DNA of 64,000 bases from Streptomyces sp. A3M-1-3 (GCF_024213665.1 NZ_JANAVP010000026.1:38001-102000), one strand, 5' to 3'. Numbered from the stretch's first letter, positions 34,796 to 44,076 are shown. Program-made: numbers and translations. Notes: generated from the letters alone by a model not told the origin.

Positions 34796-36052
34796 TCAGG
34801 CTTGTGTGCTGCGGCCCGGTCGAAGGCGGCGGTTGCGACCGTGCTCGGCGGGGGCGTGGCCGGGGCGGGCGAGGAGCAGGACGGCCAGGGCGAAGGCGGC
34901 GCCGGCGGCGGGGAGCGCGGCACTGGCGAGGGCGTGGTCGGCGACGCGTCCGGCGAGCGCGGTGCCGGCGGCCTGGCCGGCGCCGATCGAGAGGATCAGC
35001 CACGCGTACGCCTCGCTGGTGCGGCCTGCGGGGGTGAGTGCATCGGTGGTCACGTAGGCGCAGGCGACGACCACGGTGAGGAACGCGCCGGGCAGGCCGA
35101 CCGCGGCGGTGGCCGCGTGCGGGCCGGGCAGGGCGAGCAGCGGCAGCCACCCGGCCAGGAAGGCGGCTGTGCTGGCCAGGAGTTGGCGCGTGGTGGAGCC
35201 GGGCCAGGCGCGGCGCCCGTAGACCAGGCCGCCGAGGAAGCTGCCGGTCGAGAACGCGGCGGGCAGCAGGCCGGACAGCATGTCCCGGCCGTGCTGCTCG
35301 GCCATGGCGACGGCCCAGACGTTCAGGGCGCCGATCGCGAAGCCGATGCCGGTGAGGGCGATGAACAGCGCCACCAGTTGGGGGCTGGCCAGCCGCCGTC
35401 CTGCTCCGTCGGCGGCGGTCATCGGTGTGGGTCGCCAGCGGCGGGACGGGGGCGCGGTCGCGACGACGAGGGTGCCGGCCAGACCGAGGGCGGCGGTGGC
35501 AGCGAGCGCGACGGCGGGGCTGTGCGCGGAGGCGAGTGCGGCGACGAGGAGGGGGCCGACGATGTACAAGAGCCCTTGCGTGCCGGTGTCGAGGGCTAGG
35601 GCGGCGTGCCGCAGCCGCGGGTCGGGGAGCACGCTCGGCCACAAGGCGCGAAGTCCGGCTTCGAGGGGCGGCGTTGTCAGGCCGGCGGCGACGACGATCG
35701 TCATCGCAAGGGCGGGTCCACCCTGTGGCCCGGCGACCGGCAGTGCGAGCAGGAGGCTGGAGTTGAGGAGGGCGGCGGGCAGGTGAACGGCCCTCTGGCC
35801 GTAGCGGTCCATCAGGCGTCCCTTGACCGGCTGGGACAGCCCGGAGGCGAGCCCGTACAGGGCGCTGAGCAGGCCGCCGAAGGCGATGCCGCCTCCGGCC
35901 GCGAGGGTCCACAAGACGATGGCCACCGGTGCCATGCCGTTGGGGAGGCGGCCGGTGAGGGTGCCGCCGAGGAGGCGGGCGACGTGCGGGCTGCCCAGCA
36001 CCGCGCCGTAGGTGATGCGCGGTGCCGGGGCCGTCGAGGCGGTAAAGGACAA
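34796..36052 (-). CDS. MFS-family membrane transporter
   Basis: 418 residues with about 12 hydrophobic segments and the loop motif LMDRYGQRAVHLP between helices 2 and 3. TTG 36052 is the likely start (MSFTASTAPAPRITYG). It is inserted among small cytoplasmic element genes on the same strand. A distant cousin is encoded in the plus arm (58400-59638). Substrate unknown; candidates are an antibiotic, a signalling molecule or a product made by element enzymes. Confidence 0.82.
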   Translation of the reverse strand: MSFTASTAPAPRITYGAVLGSPHVARLLGGTLTGRLPNGMAPVAIVLWTLAAGGGIAFGGLLSALYGLASGLSQPVKGRLMDRYGQRAVHLPAALLNSSLLLALPVAGPQGGPALAMTIVVAAGLTTPPLEAGLRALWPSVLPDPRLRHAALALDTGTQGLLYIVGPLLVAALASAHSPAVALAATAALGLAGTLVVATAPPSRRWRPTPMTAADGAGRRLASPQLVALFIALTGIGFAIGALNVWAVAMAEQHGRDMLSGLLPAAFSTGSFLGGLVYGRRAWPGSTTRQLLASTAAFLAGWLPLLALPGPHAATAAVGLPGAFLTVVVACAYVTTDALTPAGRTSEAYAWLILSIGAGQAAGTALAGRVADHALASAALPAAGAAFALAVLLLARPGHAPAEHGRNRRLRPGRSTQA

Positions 36053-36086
36053 CGGGAGCTTTCTGTCAGGGATCAGGTGGGGGCCG

Positions 36087-37253
36087 TTACGGGCGGCGCG
36101 CGGGGGCCGTGGTGCGGGGAGGCGGAGCCGGGGGCGTCGTGTCCAGGGCGGGGCGCGGGCGGATCCGCGGCGGTTTGGGGGCGCGGTGCGGTGGCAGGAC
36201 GGCGACGGTCGCGCCGAGATCCTCCGCCGCCTCGTGGACCTCTCGGGTGAGGAAGTCGAGTTGCCGGCCGAGAGCATCGAGCCGGGCGGCGATCTGCCGG
36301 CCCTGCACGGTCTCCAGGGCGTTCGCGAACTGACCGGCGGTATGCAGGAGTTCCTGCATGCGGACCATCGGGCCTGCGTCGTATCCGGGCTGCGTGGCGG
36401 TGAGCAGCGTCTCGGAGACGTCGCCGGCGGCGCGCGCTTCGACGACGTCCTGATGCAGCTCTTGCAGGGACACCTCGGGCGCGGGCTCCGGGCGGTTGAA
36501 CCGGGAGGTGTCCGAACGAAGGGCTCCGGGCGGGACTGCTCGTGGGAGCGCCTGCCCGGCCGCGTACTCGTGGGCGTAGTGCCCGATCACTTCCCAGCCA
36601 GGCGCGTCCGGGTCTCCGGTGAGGGCGATCACGGTCGAGGTGTCGTTCTCGACCAGATAGCCGAGCGTGATGCGTCGCCCGTCGGCCGCGTACCACGACT
36701 CGATCAGGTCCAACTCGCCTCGTCGCTGCGCGGCGTGGGCCATCTCGGTCCACATCTGCCGTTCCTCGTCGGTCAGCTCGGGTTCGGGCTGGTGGTGCTG
36801 GTCGGCGAGGTCGGCGGCGATGGAGCCGTGGTCCGCCCAGGCGGCGAGATGGGGCCACACCGCCGTCTTCTGTTCGCGCTCTGCGGCCGAGCCAGGGGCG
36901 GCGGGGCGGTCGAGGACGCGGACGATCTCGGCGTGGGAGACGGCGAGGGAATCGAGCAGGTCGCGCCACGCGGTGGTGTGCCGGGCGGGCGGCAGCTCGT
37001 CGAGGGCGCTGTGGGCCGTGTCGAGCAGGTGGCCGACGTACGGGGCGAGATTCGTCGCGTACGTCTCGACTGCCGCCTGGTTGCGGCGGGCGCGGGCGGC
37101 TGCGGCTGCGTGTTGGTGGACGGTCCGTCCGTAGCGGTCCCGGGTGGTGTCGAGCACGCTCTCGGTCTCGCGGTCGATGACGGCCATCCGCAGCCGGAAG
37201 TCACGGGCTCGGGAGACCAGTTCGGAGAGGTCGGTCGCGCGGGTGTTGGGGAT
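36087..37253 (-). CDS. Large helical element protein (ATC start)
   Basis: 388 residues. A first helical region (IDRETESVLDTTRDRYGR, then HTTAWRDLLDSLAVSHAE), a small beta-rich middle (GRRITLGYLVENDTSTVIAL), and a C-terminal coiled coil (RQIAARLDALGRQLDFLTRE) with a Pro-rich basic tail. AGGAGGA stands 4-5 nt before an ATC at 37253 and no ATG/GTG/TTG is available there; the first ATG (37187) has no ribosome-binding site and would remove a helix (ATDLSELVSRARDFRLR). I therefore place the start at ATC 37253. Function unknown. Confidence 0.65.
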   Translation of the reverse strand: MPNTRATDLSELVSRARDFRLRMAVIDRETESVLDTTRDRYGRTVHQHAAAAARARRNQAAVETYATNLAPYVGHLLDTAHSALDELPPARHTTAWRDLLDSLAVSHAEIVRVLDRPAAPGSAAEREQKTAVWPHLAAWADHGSIAADLADQHHQPEPELTDEERQMWTEMAHAAQRRGELDLIESWYAADGRRITLGYLVENDTSTVIALTGDPDAPGWEVIGHYAHEYAAGQALPRAVPPGALRSDTSRFNRPEPAPEVSLQELHQDVVEARAAGDVSETLLTATQPGYDAGPMVRMQELLHTAGQFANALETVQGRQIAARLDALGRQLDFLTREVHEAAEDLGATVAVLPPHRAPKPPRIRPRPALDTTPPAPPPRTTAPARRP

Positions 37254-37275
37254 CTGTTCCTCCTGGTGGTCGGGG

Positions 37276-37620
37276 TCAGCGGCCGGCCCGGCGCCCGGGA
37301 GGGGCCTGCGCGGTCATGGCCGGCGGCCGTGCCGGTCCGGACGGCGCGCCCTGCTCGGAGGCGGCGGCGCGCAGGTCGGGCGCAAGGTGCACCGGGTAGC
37401 GGGCGGCGGTGAGCATCCCCGCCGCCCAGGTCGCGTGCTCGTTCTCCCAGTCGCGCCCCATGTCGAACGGGAGCCGGATCCAGTGGCCGCGCAGCGTCGG
37501 CTCGAACAGGAAGCCAGCGCGTCGCAGGACGTCTGCGGCAAGGGAGTCGAGGACGCCTTCGGCTTCGACCTCGCCGCCTTGACCGCGGGTGATGCGGATC
37601 GGTTCGGTTCCGGGCTTCAC
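37276..37620 (-). CDS. Small element protein, unknown function
   Basis: 114 residues from GTG 37620, coupled by GTGA to the preceding gene. One small domain: LDSLAADVLRRAGFLFEPT, then HWIRLPFDMGRDWENEHAT. The next gene has a very similar plan (LRRHGYAVHADVALDP), so the two may be partners. No recognised family. Confidence 0.6.
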   Translation of the reverse strand: MKPGTEPIRITRGQGGEVEAEGVLDSLAADVLRRAGFLFEPTLRGHWIRLPFDMGRDWENEHATWAAGMLTAARYPVHLAPDLRAAASEQGAPSGPARPPAMTAQAPPGRRAGR

Positions 37621-38075
37621 CGGGACCGTCCGGTCGCGGAGGCGGTGAGGTGGACGGTGGGTGCGTAGGTGGGCTTCGGCGGAATCGGCCGTGCGGACGG
37701 CGGTGAGGTGGTGGGCGCCGCACGGCGCTGGGATGACCGGCCGGCGGCGGCCTGTGCGATGCGGCTGCGCCGCTCCATCAACGCGTTGGGCCGGACAGGG
37801 CGCGGTGGGCTGGCCGAGGCTGCGGGGTCGAGGGCGACGTCGGCGTGCACGGCGTAGCCGTGGCGGCGCAGGTCGTGGACGGCCTGGCGGGTGCGGCGCG
37901 GACCGTCGCGCTCGGGCTCGGTGAGCCGGAACAGGCCCGGCTCACCGAGCACAGGCTCGAACTGCTCCCGCACGAGGAACCAGTGGGCCAGGTGGGCGGG
38001 CATGGAGGAGGTGAAGGCGGCGACGAAGCCGTGCTGCTCGTGGGTGCCGAAGGCGAAGTGGGTGCCAGGATCCAA
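37617..38075 (-). CDS. Small element protein, unknown function
   Basis: 152 residues. Start taken as TTG 38075, 9 nt after AAGGAG. GTHEQHGFVAAFTSSMPAHL and FLVREQFEPVLGEPGLFRL form a small globular domain, followed by TRQAVHDLRRHGYAVHADV and a basic disordered tail. Ends in GTGA with the next gene. Function not recognised. Confidence 0.55.
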   Translation of the reverse strand: MDPGTHFAFGTHEQHGFVAAFTSSMPAHLAHWFLVREQFEPVLGEPGLFRLTEPERDGPRRTRQAVHDLRRHGYAVHADVALDPAASASPPRPVRPNALMERRSRIAQAAAGRSSQRRAAPTTSPPSARPIPPKPTYAPTVHLTASATGRSR

Positions 38076-38109
38076 AGGGAGGGGACTCCTTACGGTGTTG
38101 TGCCGCAGG

Positions 38110-38733
38110 TCAGCGGCGGCGGGCGGGCTGCCCCGGTGGGAGGGAGCGGGGCGGCGCGGAGACGGCCAGGGCGGTGCGCTGTTGCGGGGTCGCCGCGCGG
38201 GCCTGGCGGGGGAACGATTCGCCGTGGGTGAGCCAGGTCTCGACGGCCGCCCACGTCCGCGCGTTGCGCTCCGGGCGGGTGAGCGGAGTGCCGCAGACCA
38301 GCTCCTCGCGCACGGTCTCGGCGTCGCCGAGGGCGTCGGCCAGCCGCGCGAGAGCATCGGTGTCCTCGGGCCACGGGGTGGCGGTGGGGCGGCACCGGTC
38401 GAGCAGCGCGGGAGCGTGGTCCAGGACGGTGCGGAACTCGCGCCAGGTGCTGTCCAGGAGCTGCTCGGTCGCGGCGCCGCGCGCGTCGATGGCGAGCGGG
38501 GTGGCGTTGCTGTACCGGCCGGAGGCGTCGAGGAGGTCGGTGCCCAGCTCGTCCCAGCCGACGGCGACGCCGTCCACGAGATGCCGCGCCATGGCCTCGA
38601 CGTCTTGCCCGAACCGGTGCTGGTAGGCGGCGAGGAGCATGGGCAGCTTCTTGCTCGGCTGGCCGTCGAGATGGACGTATATGCCGGCGTGGCCGGTGTC
38701 GGTGGGACGGGCGATGAAGGAACGGGTCGACAG
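38110..38733 (-). CDS. Element protein (CTG start likely)
   Basis: 207 residues. STRSFIARPTDTGHAGIYVH at the N-terminus is a pattern I associate with a family found on Streptomyces plasmids and phages, followed by LLAAYQHRFGQDVEAMARHL and a helical remainder. GGAGG is spaced 6 nt before CTG 38733, and no better start exists. The two unusual features (CTG start, tight spacing) are shared with neighbours that use ATC or ATT. Function unknown. Confidence 0.6.
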   Translation of the reverse strand: MSTRSFIARPTDTGHAGIYVHLDGQPSKKLPMLLAAYQHRFGQDVEAMARHLVDGVAVGWDELGTDLLDASGRYSNATPLAIDARGAATEQLLDSTWREFRTVLDHAPALLDRCRPTATPWPEDTDALARLADALGDAETVREELVCGTPLTRPERNARTWAAVETWLTHGESFPRQARAATPQQRTALAVSAPPRSLPPGQPARRR

Positions 38734-38758
38734 GAGAAGCCTCCGGGGAGTTTCGGGA

Positions 38759-39304
38759 TTACCGGCCTGGCTTCGGGCCGGCTGGCGGGGCGTGCGGCGG
38801 GGCCGGGGGGAGTCCGGACGACGCCCGTGCATGGCCCGGCGGTGGGAGGTTCGGCGTTGGCGCGGGGTCGTACTCGGCACGCAGGGTCGTCAGATCGGCT
38901 TCGTCCGCGATGGCCAACACGGAAAGGCTGCGGCTGGCCGCTTCCATCGGCAGCTTGGGCGGTGAACCCTTCGCCGCGCCGCGGTTCTGGCCCTGCCGTT
39001 GGGCGGCGGCCAGGAGGAAGTCGCTCACCGCCCGGTGGGCGGGTTCGGCGGCGTCCAGCAGATGCTGGGTGACGGCGCTGACCTCGGCAGGTGTCTCCGC
39101 CGCAGCGAGCGCGGCCAGGTACGGGGCCAGGTCAGGGCTCGGAAGGGGCTTGTCCGGCAACGGATGGTCGGCCAGGAACGTCCTTGCGTCCCGCCTCGCC
39201 CACCGGAGCAGGTCATCGCGGGTGGCGATGCCGTAGCAGGCGGCGGCAATCTGGTCGGCGTCGCGGCCCACGCTGTCGTACAGCTCGAAGTCGGGGTTCT
39301 GCAT
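38759..39304 (-). CDS. Element protein, paralog of the 41239-41739 product
   Basis: 181 residues, ATG 39304. Shares with the 41239-41739 product the long block LPSPDLAPYLAALAAAETPA / LPLPDLTPYLTALAAAETPA and the flanking RYARRDA/RWARRDA segments. Helical with a Pro-rich tail. Together with the other paralog pair (32380 and 40424) it shows that a gene block in this arm was duplicated. Function unknown. Confidence 0.65.
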   Translation of the reverse strand: MQNPDFELYDSVGRDADQIAAACYGIATRDDLLRWARRDARTFLADHPLPDKPLPSPDLAPYLAALAAAETPAEVSAVTQHLLDAAEPAHRAVSDFLLAAAQRQGQNRGAAKGSPPKLPMEAASRSLSVLAIADEADLTTLRAEYDPAPTPNLPPPGHARASSGLPPAPPHAPPAGPKPGR

Positions 39305-39317
39305 TGGGGCGGGTCTC

Positions 39318-40364
39318 CTAGACGGAGGTGCTCGGGCCGGCGGCCTCGGCGTCCGTGCGGCGGCAGCCGTAGCCGAGAAGGCTGGACGGCTCAGGCACGC
39401 TGGGGACGGCGGCGATGTCCGAGCAGGTAAATCGGTAGTTGAAGGCGGGGCTCGGGCTGGTGCCGAGCCAGGCGCGGTCGCGCTTCTCCGGCACGATCCG
39501 CAGGCCCGGGGAGGTGACGGCGTCGTGCTGGGTGTGGGTGTGGGAGAAGATCACGAGTGCGCCCGTGGTGGTCTTCAGCGCGTACGCGTCGGTGAACTGT
39601 GGGTCGGCGGAGGCGAAGCGTGTGGTGCCGCGCGGGCCGAACTTCCGGGTCGTCTCGTCGTGGACCTTGATCTGCCGCTGGGAGGTCTCGGTTGAGGTGA
39701 AGACCTTTTTCCCGGTCATCTCGCCTCCGGTGGCGAAGTTGTCGCCTACGGCTGAGCGGAGCACGCCGACCGGTGCGGCGAGTGCATTCGAGGCGGCGTC
39801 GACCGCGGTGGCGTACCCGTCCTTGTCGAGCATGATCTGCGGGAGCTGCTTCGGATCGTCGAGGTCGACGGTGGCGACCATCTCCCACTGCTTCGACTTC
39901 GTGTTCTCGGCCATGATCAGGACGCGGGCGTATTGCTGCTTGCTGCCGGCCCGGGTGACGGCGGCGAACCACCGCTGCTGTCCGTTCTGCAGACGCGGGA
40001 TGTAGAGGTCGGTGGCCGAGAGGTTGTACGACCACGGTCGGTACGGCTCGCGGTCGGCCTTGGGCAGGGCCTCGTCCTGCTTGAGGTCGGCCAGCGACAT
40101 CACGTACCGGGGGCCGCCCTCGACGGTGTCGAGGAGCGCGCGGTCCTGGTTCATGTGCACAAGGTTGTTGGTCTTCGAGTAGTGGGTGATGGCGTCTCGT
40201 GCCTGTGCCGGGGTGAGCGCAGGGGCCGGCTTCGGCGCGGCGGTGGCGCTGGGCGCCGTCTTCTTGGCGGAGGTGTCGCTGTCGTCGTTGGTGCAGGCGG
40301 TCACGGCCAGGGCGACGGTGAGGGCTGCGGTGATCAGGGGCAGGGTGCGGCGGGCAGTACGGAT
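39318..40364 (-). CDS. Lipoprotein of the conjugation region (ATC start)
   Basis: 348 residues. With the ATC at 40364 the protein begins RTARRTLPLITAALTVALAV followed by TAC, a complete lipoprotein signal with lipobox VTAC; AAGGAG is spaced 5 nt before that ATC. The first GTG in frame (40304) would leave no signal peptide. The mature part is beta-rich (YNLSATDLYIPRLQNGQQRW, then YARVLIMAENTKSKQWEM) with a C-terminal Cys pair (RFTCSDI, GYGCRRT). It would be anchored outside the membrane and may support the transfer apparatus. No named family. Confidence 0.72.
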   Translation of the reverse strand: MRTARRTLPLITAALTVALAVTACTNDDSDTSAKKTAPSATAAPKPAPALTPAQARDAITHYSKTNNLVHMNQDRALLDTVEGGPRYVMSLADLKQDEALPKADREPYRPWSYNLSATDLYIPRLQNGQQRWFAAVTRAGSKQQYARVLIMAENTKSKQWEMVATVDLDDPKQLPQIMLDKDGYATAVDAASNALAAPVGVLRSAVGDNFATGGEMTGKKVFTSTETSQRQIKVHDETTRKFGPRGTTRFASADPQFTDAYALKTTTGALVIFSHTHTQHDAVTSPGLRIVPEKRDRAWLGTSPSPAFNYRFTCSDIAAVPSVPEPSSLLGYGCRRTDAEAAGPSTSV

Positions 40365-40423
40365 GGACGCTCCTTGTGCTGGGTGAAGGGGAAGGGGCAG
40401 GGGGTGTTCAGGGCGGTCCGGCC

Positions 40424-41206
40424 CTACCGATGGCGCGCGGGAACAGAGGCGCTGGTCAGCGCGGGAACGGGCGGGTGCGACGAGGACGTGATGATGGGCG
40501 TGGTGCTGTGGCGGAGGTTCACGCCGATGCCCTTCTGTGCGAGCTGGTGCACCAGGGCCCGCAGGCGAAGAGCACGGCCGTCCTCCCCGTAGGCGGCGGG
40601 CAGCAGGAACGCGGCCTGGTGCGGGTGGTACTGGAACCCGAGGGCGTACAGCGTCGTACGGGCGCCCTCGGGGACGCTCTTGTACGGCGTGCCGAGTGCG
40701 CCGTCCTCGTACCAGGTCAGGGTGACGACGTCAGCCACCCGCGGCGGTCCGGGGCGGTGCGGTGGGGCGGGCTGGACGGCCGCGTTGTGCAGCACGGTGT
40801 CCAGGGCCTGCTGGTAGCGGGGCAACAGGCGCCGGGTGACCTGGGCGGCTGCTCGCGTCGGCTGGTCGGGGACGGTGATGCCGTTCGGTTCCTCGACGCC
40901 GGCGAAGTGGTGGGGCTTGATACCCGGCTCTCCGGGCTCCAGCGGTGCCACGACGAACTGGCGGGAGTACAAGGGCCGGTCGGTGAGGTAGAGCTGTCGT
41001 CCGTCCTGGTCGTGCAGGACGGCGTGGTGGCCGAGGACGTACTGGCTGACGATGTAGTCGACGTGGCCCGTGTCCCAGAGCTTCTCGACGGTGACGAACT
41101 GCTGGGCGTAGGAATCGTGTTGGGCGTATTCGCTGGTCCAGTGGCCGGGCAGCCGGTCGGCCAGGGCGTCGGCGAAGGAGGAGAGATCAGTGCGGGGTGC
41201 GGGCAT
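40424..41206 (-). CDS. Element protein, paralog of the 32380-33129 product
   Basis: 260 residues, ATG 41206. Same layout as the paralog: FADALADRLPGHWTSEY at the front, DGRQLYLTDRPLYSRQFVVA, EEPNGITVPDQPT, and a C-terminal winged-helix-like piece (LRLRALVHQLAQKGIGVNLR). Located next to the lipoprotein gene. Unknown function. Confidence 0.66.
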   Translation of the reverse strand: MPAPRTDLSSFADALADRLPGHWTSEYAQHDSYAQQFVTVEKLWDTGHVDYIVSQYVLGHHAVLHDQDGRQLYLTDRPLYSRQFVVAPLEPGEPGIKPHHFAGVEEPNGITVPDQPTRAAAQVTRRLLPRYQQALDTVLHNAAVQPAPPHRPGPPRVADVVTLTWYEDGALGTPYKSVPEGARTTLYALGFQYHPHQAAFLLPAAYGEDGRALRLRALVHQLAQKGIGVNLRHSTTPIITSSSHPPVPALTSASVPARHR

Positions 41207-41238
41207 GTGGTCCCAAGGCGAATCGGAGGGATGCGTTT

Positions 41239-41739
41239 CTAGCGGCGGGACCGAGGAGGGCTGGAAGCGGCCAAGGGCCCCGGGGACGAGGGGTGTGCTG
41301 CGGCGGGCCGGACGGCGTGTCCTTCGCCTGGGCTGAGCGCGGGCGGGGCGTAGTGGGCCCGCAGGTTCTCCAGGTCGGCCTGGGCCACGTGGATCAGAGC
41401 TGACCGGACACTGTGGGCCGCGTCGCGCAGAAGGCGTACTGACTGTGGCGTGTGACTGTGCTCGTGGCCGGCCCAGAGTGCGGTGGCCACGAAGTGGCCG
41501 GCGATGTGGTCGAGGAGGGGCGCGGTGGCGCCGACGAGTCGGTCGGTGATGGCGCTGACCTCGGCGGGTGTCTCAGCCGCGGCGAGTGCGGTGAGGTAGG
41601 GAGTCAGGTCCGGGAGCGGCAGCGGCTGGTCCGGGAGTGAGTGCTTGGCCAGGAAGGGTTCGGCGTCTCGGCGGGCGTAGCGGTGCAGGGTGGAGGGGGA
41701 GGCGCCGTCGTTGTGCTGTTCGGGATCGGGGTGCGACAA
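41239..41739 (-). CDS. Element protein, paralog of the 38759-39304 product
   Basis: 166 residues. Start placed at TTG 41739 (GGA 6 nt upstream). Homology to the paralog begins at LHRYARRDAEPFLAKHSLPD and runs through the PDLTPYLTALAAAETPAEVS block. The open frame continues upstream but without family-like sequence. Between this gene and 41981 there is about 240 bp with no supported gene. Confidence 0.6.
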   Translation of the reverse strand: MSHPDPEQHNDGASPSTLHRYARRDAEPFLAKHSLPDQPLPLPDLTPYLTALAAAETPAEVSAITDRLVGATAPLLDHIAGHFVATALWAGHEHSHTPQSVRLLRDAAHSVRSALIHVAQADLENLRAHYAPPALSPGEGHAVRPAAAHPSSPGPLAASSPPRSRR

Positions 41740-41980
41740 AAAGATTCCGTTCCGGTCGGCTCGTCGCCAGCGGTGGTTTCGGCAGCTCCGCGCCTGTCTG
41801 CACTGGCATGGGTTCGTTTGGGGTTCGCCTGGGCTGGCGAACTGGGAATCCAGGCAGTTGGGCCCGCTGGATGTGGAGAAGTCGCCGTTTCGTCGAGAAT
41901 CTCGAAGGTGTGGCGATATTCGTGATGTGTGGGCTTCAGGGCCTGATCGCCCCGTCGAGAGCGCGGGGCCGCGTGCGATG

Positions 41981-42508
41981 TCAGCGTGCCCGGCCGGACC
42001 TGGGCACGGCGGATGGTGACGCGGTGTCGGACACCGCGTGGGACGGCGTGGTCGCGGTGTGGAGCAGTGCGGCGTTCTCCCTGAGCTGCTTCGCCGCCCT
42101 GCGAATTGCGGTACGAGCGCGGCTGATGTCCCGTTGCAAGGGCACCAGGAGGTCCTCGGGGGCGTGGATGGGGGTAGCCGTTGCTGGCCGAAGGATGTGG
42201 TGGTGCGAGCTGAGGCGGTCGACAGCCGTGCCCAGATGCTTGACCGCGTTCCCCAAGGGAGCCGCGCACCCACTGATGGCCGTGGCGTGCAGAGCTCCGT
42301 TACGAGGCAAGGGTCGCTTGGTCTCGCGGCTGTAGCTGACGGCCAGATCGTTTGTGATGGTCCCCAGCGTCCAGCTGATGTTGGCCATGGCCCCGTCGAG
42401 GTCCGGGCTGATATCGGTGCCGCACCTCAGGGCGTCGGCCTGCGGGAGGCTGTCGGCAGAGGCGTCGAGGCTTCGTGCCAGATGCCGGAGGTGTACCGGG
42501 TTGGTCAT
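41981..42508 (-). CDS. Helical bundle protein, unknown function
   Basis: 175 residues, ATG 42508. Predicted four-helix type (HLRHLARSLDASADSLP, then DLDGAMANISWTLGTITND and RDISRARTAIRRAAKQLREN). It follows the VirB4-like gene by about 50 bp in the operon. No motif; may be a small partner of the transfer ATPase. Confidence 0.55.
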   Translation of the reverse strand: MTNPVHLRHLARSLDASADSLPQADALRCGTDISPDLDGAMANISWTLGTITNDLAVSYSRETKRPLPRNGALHATAISGCAAPLGNAVKHLGTAVDRLSSHHHILRPATATPIHAPEDLLVPLQRDISRARTAIRRAAKQLRENAALLHTATTPSHAVSDTASPSAVPRSGRAR

Positions 42509-42561
42509 GCGAATGTCGTCGGGGTAGTCAGAGGTGTCGTAGATGGGTTACTCATTCCCTT

Positions 42562-44076
42562 TCAATGCATCCGGGTATCTGTATCGAATAGCGACAATTC
42601 GAGCGAATGGAGAAGGTGTTGAACGATGAAAGATCGCCCGGCGACCTTCCACAGGCCACGGCCTCGGTTGAGGTGGGCGATGGCGTCCATCTCGACGGTG
42701 GTCAGGCCGAGCAGGGCGGCCGCGGCATGGAGCTGGTCGGTTTCCTGCCGGTAGATGATGCGGGTGGAGCAGTCGGCGAGGAGACCCTCGGCGAGGGCGC
42801 GGCCCCGTGATCCTGCGTCGCCGGCGGTGAGCAGGTCGGACAGCCGGTGGATGACCATGAGGTTCGCGATGCCCAGGCCGCGGCTGAGCTTCCACTGGGC
42901 CTGCATGCGCTGGAGAAGGCCGGGGTGGCGCATCAGGCGCCATGCTTCGTCGTAGACGATCCAGCGCCGACCGCCGTTCGGGTCGGTGAGGGCGGACTCC
43001 ATCCACGCGGAGGCGCAGGTCATGGCGAGGACGAGCGCGGTGTCGTCGCCGGACCCGCCGAGCCGGGACAGGTCGATGGTGAGCATCGGGGAGCTGGGGT
43101 CGAACGCCACGGTGGAGGGTGCGTCGAACATGCCGGCCAAGTCGCCGTGGACCAGGCGGCGCATGGCGTGGGCGAGGTCGCGGGCCGCTTCCCCGAGCCG
43201 TCCGGACATCATCCCGGCGGCTTCGTCCAGGGCCGTGGGGTTGTTGAGGGCGGCGGCGACGTCGCCGAGAAGCGGTGTACGGCCGGTGTCGGCGGCGTGG
43301 GTGACGACGCCGTCGAGAGCGACGTCGAGGGCGGTGTGCTCCATCGGCAGCAGGTCCCGGCCGAGGACGGTCCGGGCCAGCGAACCGAGCAGCAGGAGGC
43401 GCCTCTTGCGGATCTCTCCGACCCAGTCGGCCTCGGAGACGCTCTCCGGACGCGGTGCGGCGTCCAAGGGGTTGAGCTTGCCGGGCAGTCCGGGACCGAG
43501 AGCGACGGACGTGCCGCCCAGCGCTTTGGCGACGGGAGTCCACTCGCCTTTGGGGTCGCAGGGGACGTAGATGCGGTAGCCGAAGGCGACCGACCGGAGC
43601 GCGAACGACTTCGCGAGCGCGGACTTTCCCTGGCCGATCACGCCGGCAAGCAGGATGTTGGGGTTGGTGAACCCCTCGATCTTGCCGTACAGCGCGAAGG
43701 GGTCGAACACGAAGCTGGCTTCGGCGTGCACGTCGCGGCCGACGTAGATGCCTTCGGCGCCGAGGCCGCCTTCGGCGAGGAATGGGTATGCGCCGGCCGC
43801 GATGGCGGTGGTCATGCGATGTGATGGCAGGCGGAGCCGGTTCCCGCGGGCGGAGGCAGGCCCCGGGCGCCCGCTCGGCGGATAGAGGGGACCGGGCGTC
43901 TCCTGCTCGGCGGGCGCGGTGCCGGCGAGGTGGGAACTGACTTCGGCGCGGGCCTTGGCGGCGGCTTCGGCGAGCTGCCGCCGGGCTGCTTTGCGGCTGG
44001 CCCGGTCGGTGCCGTGTGGGGTGAACAGCGGGGAGGCGGAGGCGCGGCGGGCTCTGCGTGCGGGCCGGTGAGTCAT
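42562..44076 (-). CDS. VirB4/TraC-like conjugation ATPase
   Basis: A 504-residue ATPase that would energise the type IV channel. Basic N-terminal ~90 residues, then Walker A AGVIGQGKSALAKSFAL near residue 145, PCDPKGEWTPVAKALGG, Walker B RRWIVYDEAWRLM near 370, and the conserved RGLGIANLMVIHRLSDL and LADCSTRIIYRQE blocks of this family. Shorter than Gram-negative VirB4 because the N-terminal TrwK-like part is lacking, as usual for actinomycete versions. ATG 44076. Confidence 0.88.
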   Translation of the reverse strand: MTHRPARRARRASASPLFTPHGTDRASRKAARRQLAEAAAKARAEVSSHLAGTAPAEQETPGPLYPPSGRPGPASARGNRLRLPSHRMTTAIAAGAYPFLAEGGLGAEGIYVGRDVHAEASFVFDPFALYGKIEGFTNPNILLAGVIGQGKSALAKSFALRSVAFGYRIYVPCDPKGEWTPVAKALGGTSVALGPGLPGKLNPLDAAPRPESVSEADWVGEIRKRRLLLLGSLARTVLGRDLLPMEHTALDVALDGVVTHAADTGRTPLLGDVAAALNNPTALDEAAGMMSGRLGEAARDLAHAMRRLVHGDLAGMFDAPSTVAFDPSSPMLTIDLSRLGGSGDDTALVLAMTCASAWMESALTDPNGGRRWIVYDEAWRLMRHPGLLQRMQAQWKLSRGLGIANLMVIHRLSDLLTAGDAGSRGRALAEGLLADCSTRIIYRQETDQLHAAAALLGLTTVEMDAIAHLNRGRGLWKVAGRSFIVQHLLHSLELSLFDTDTRMH

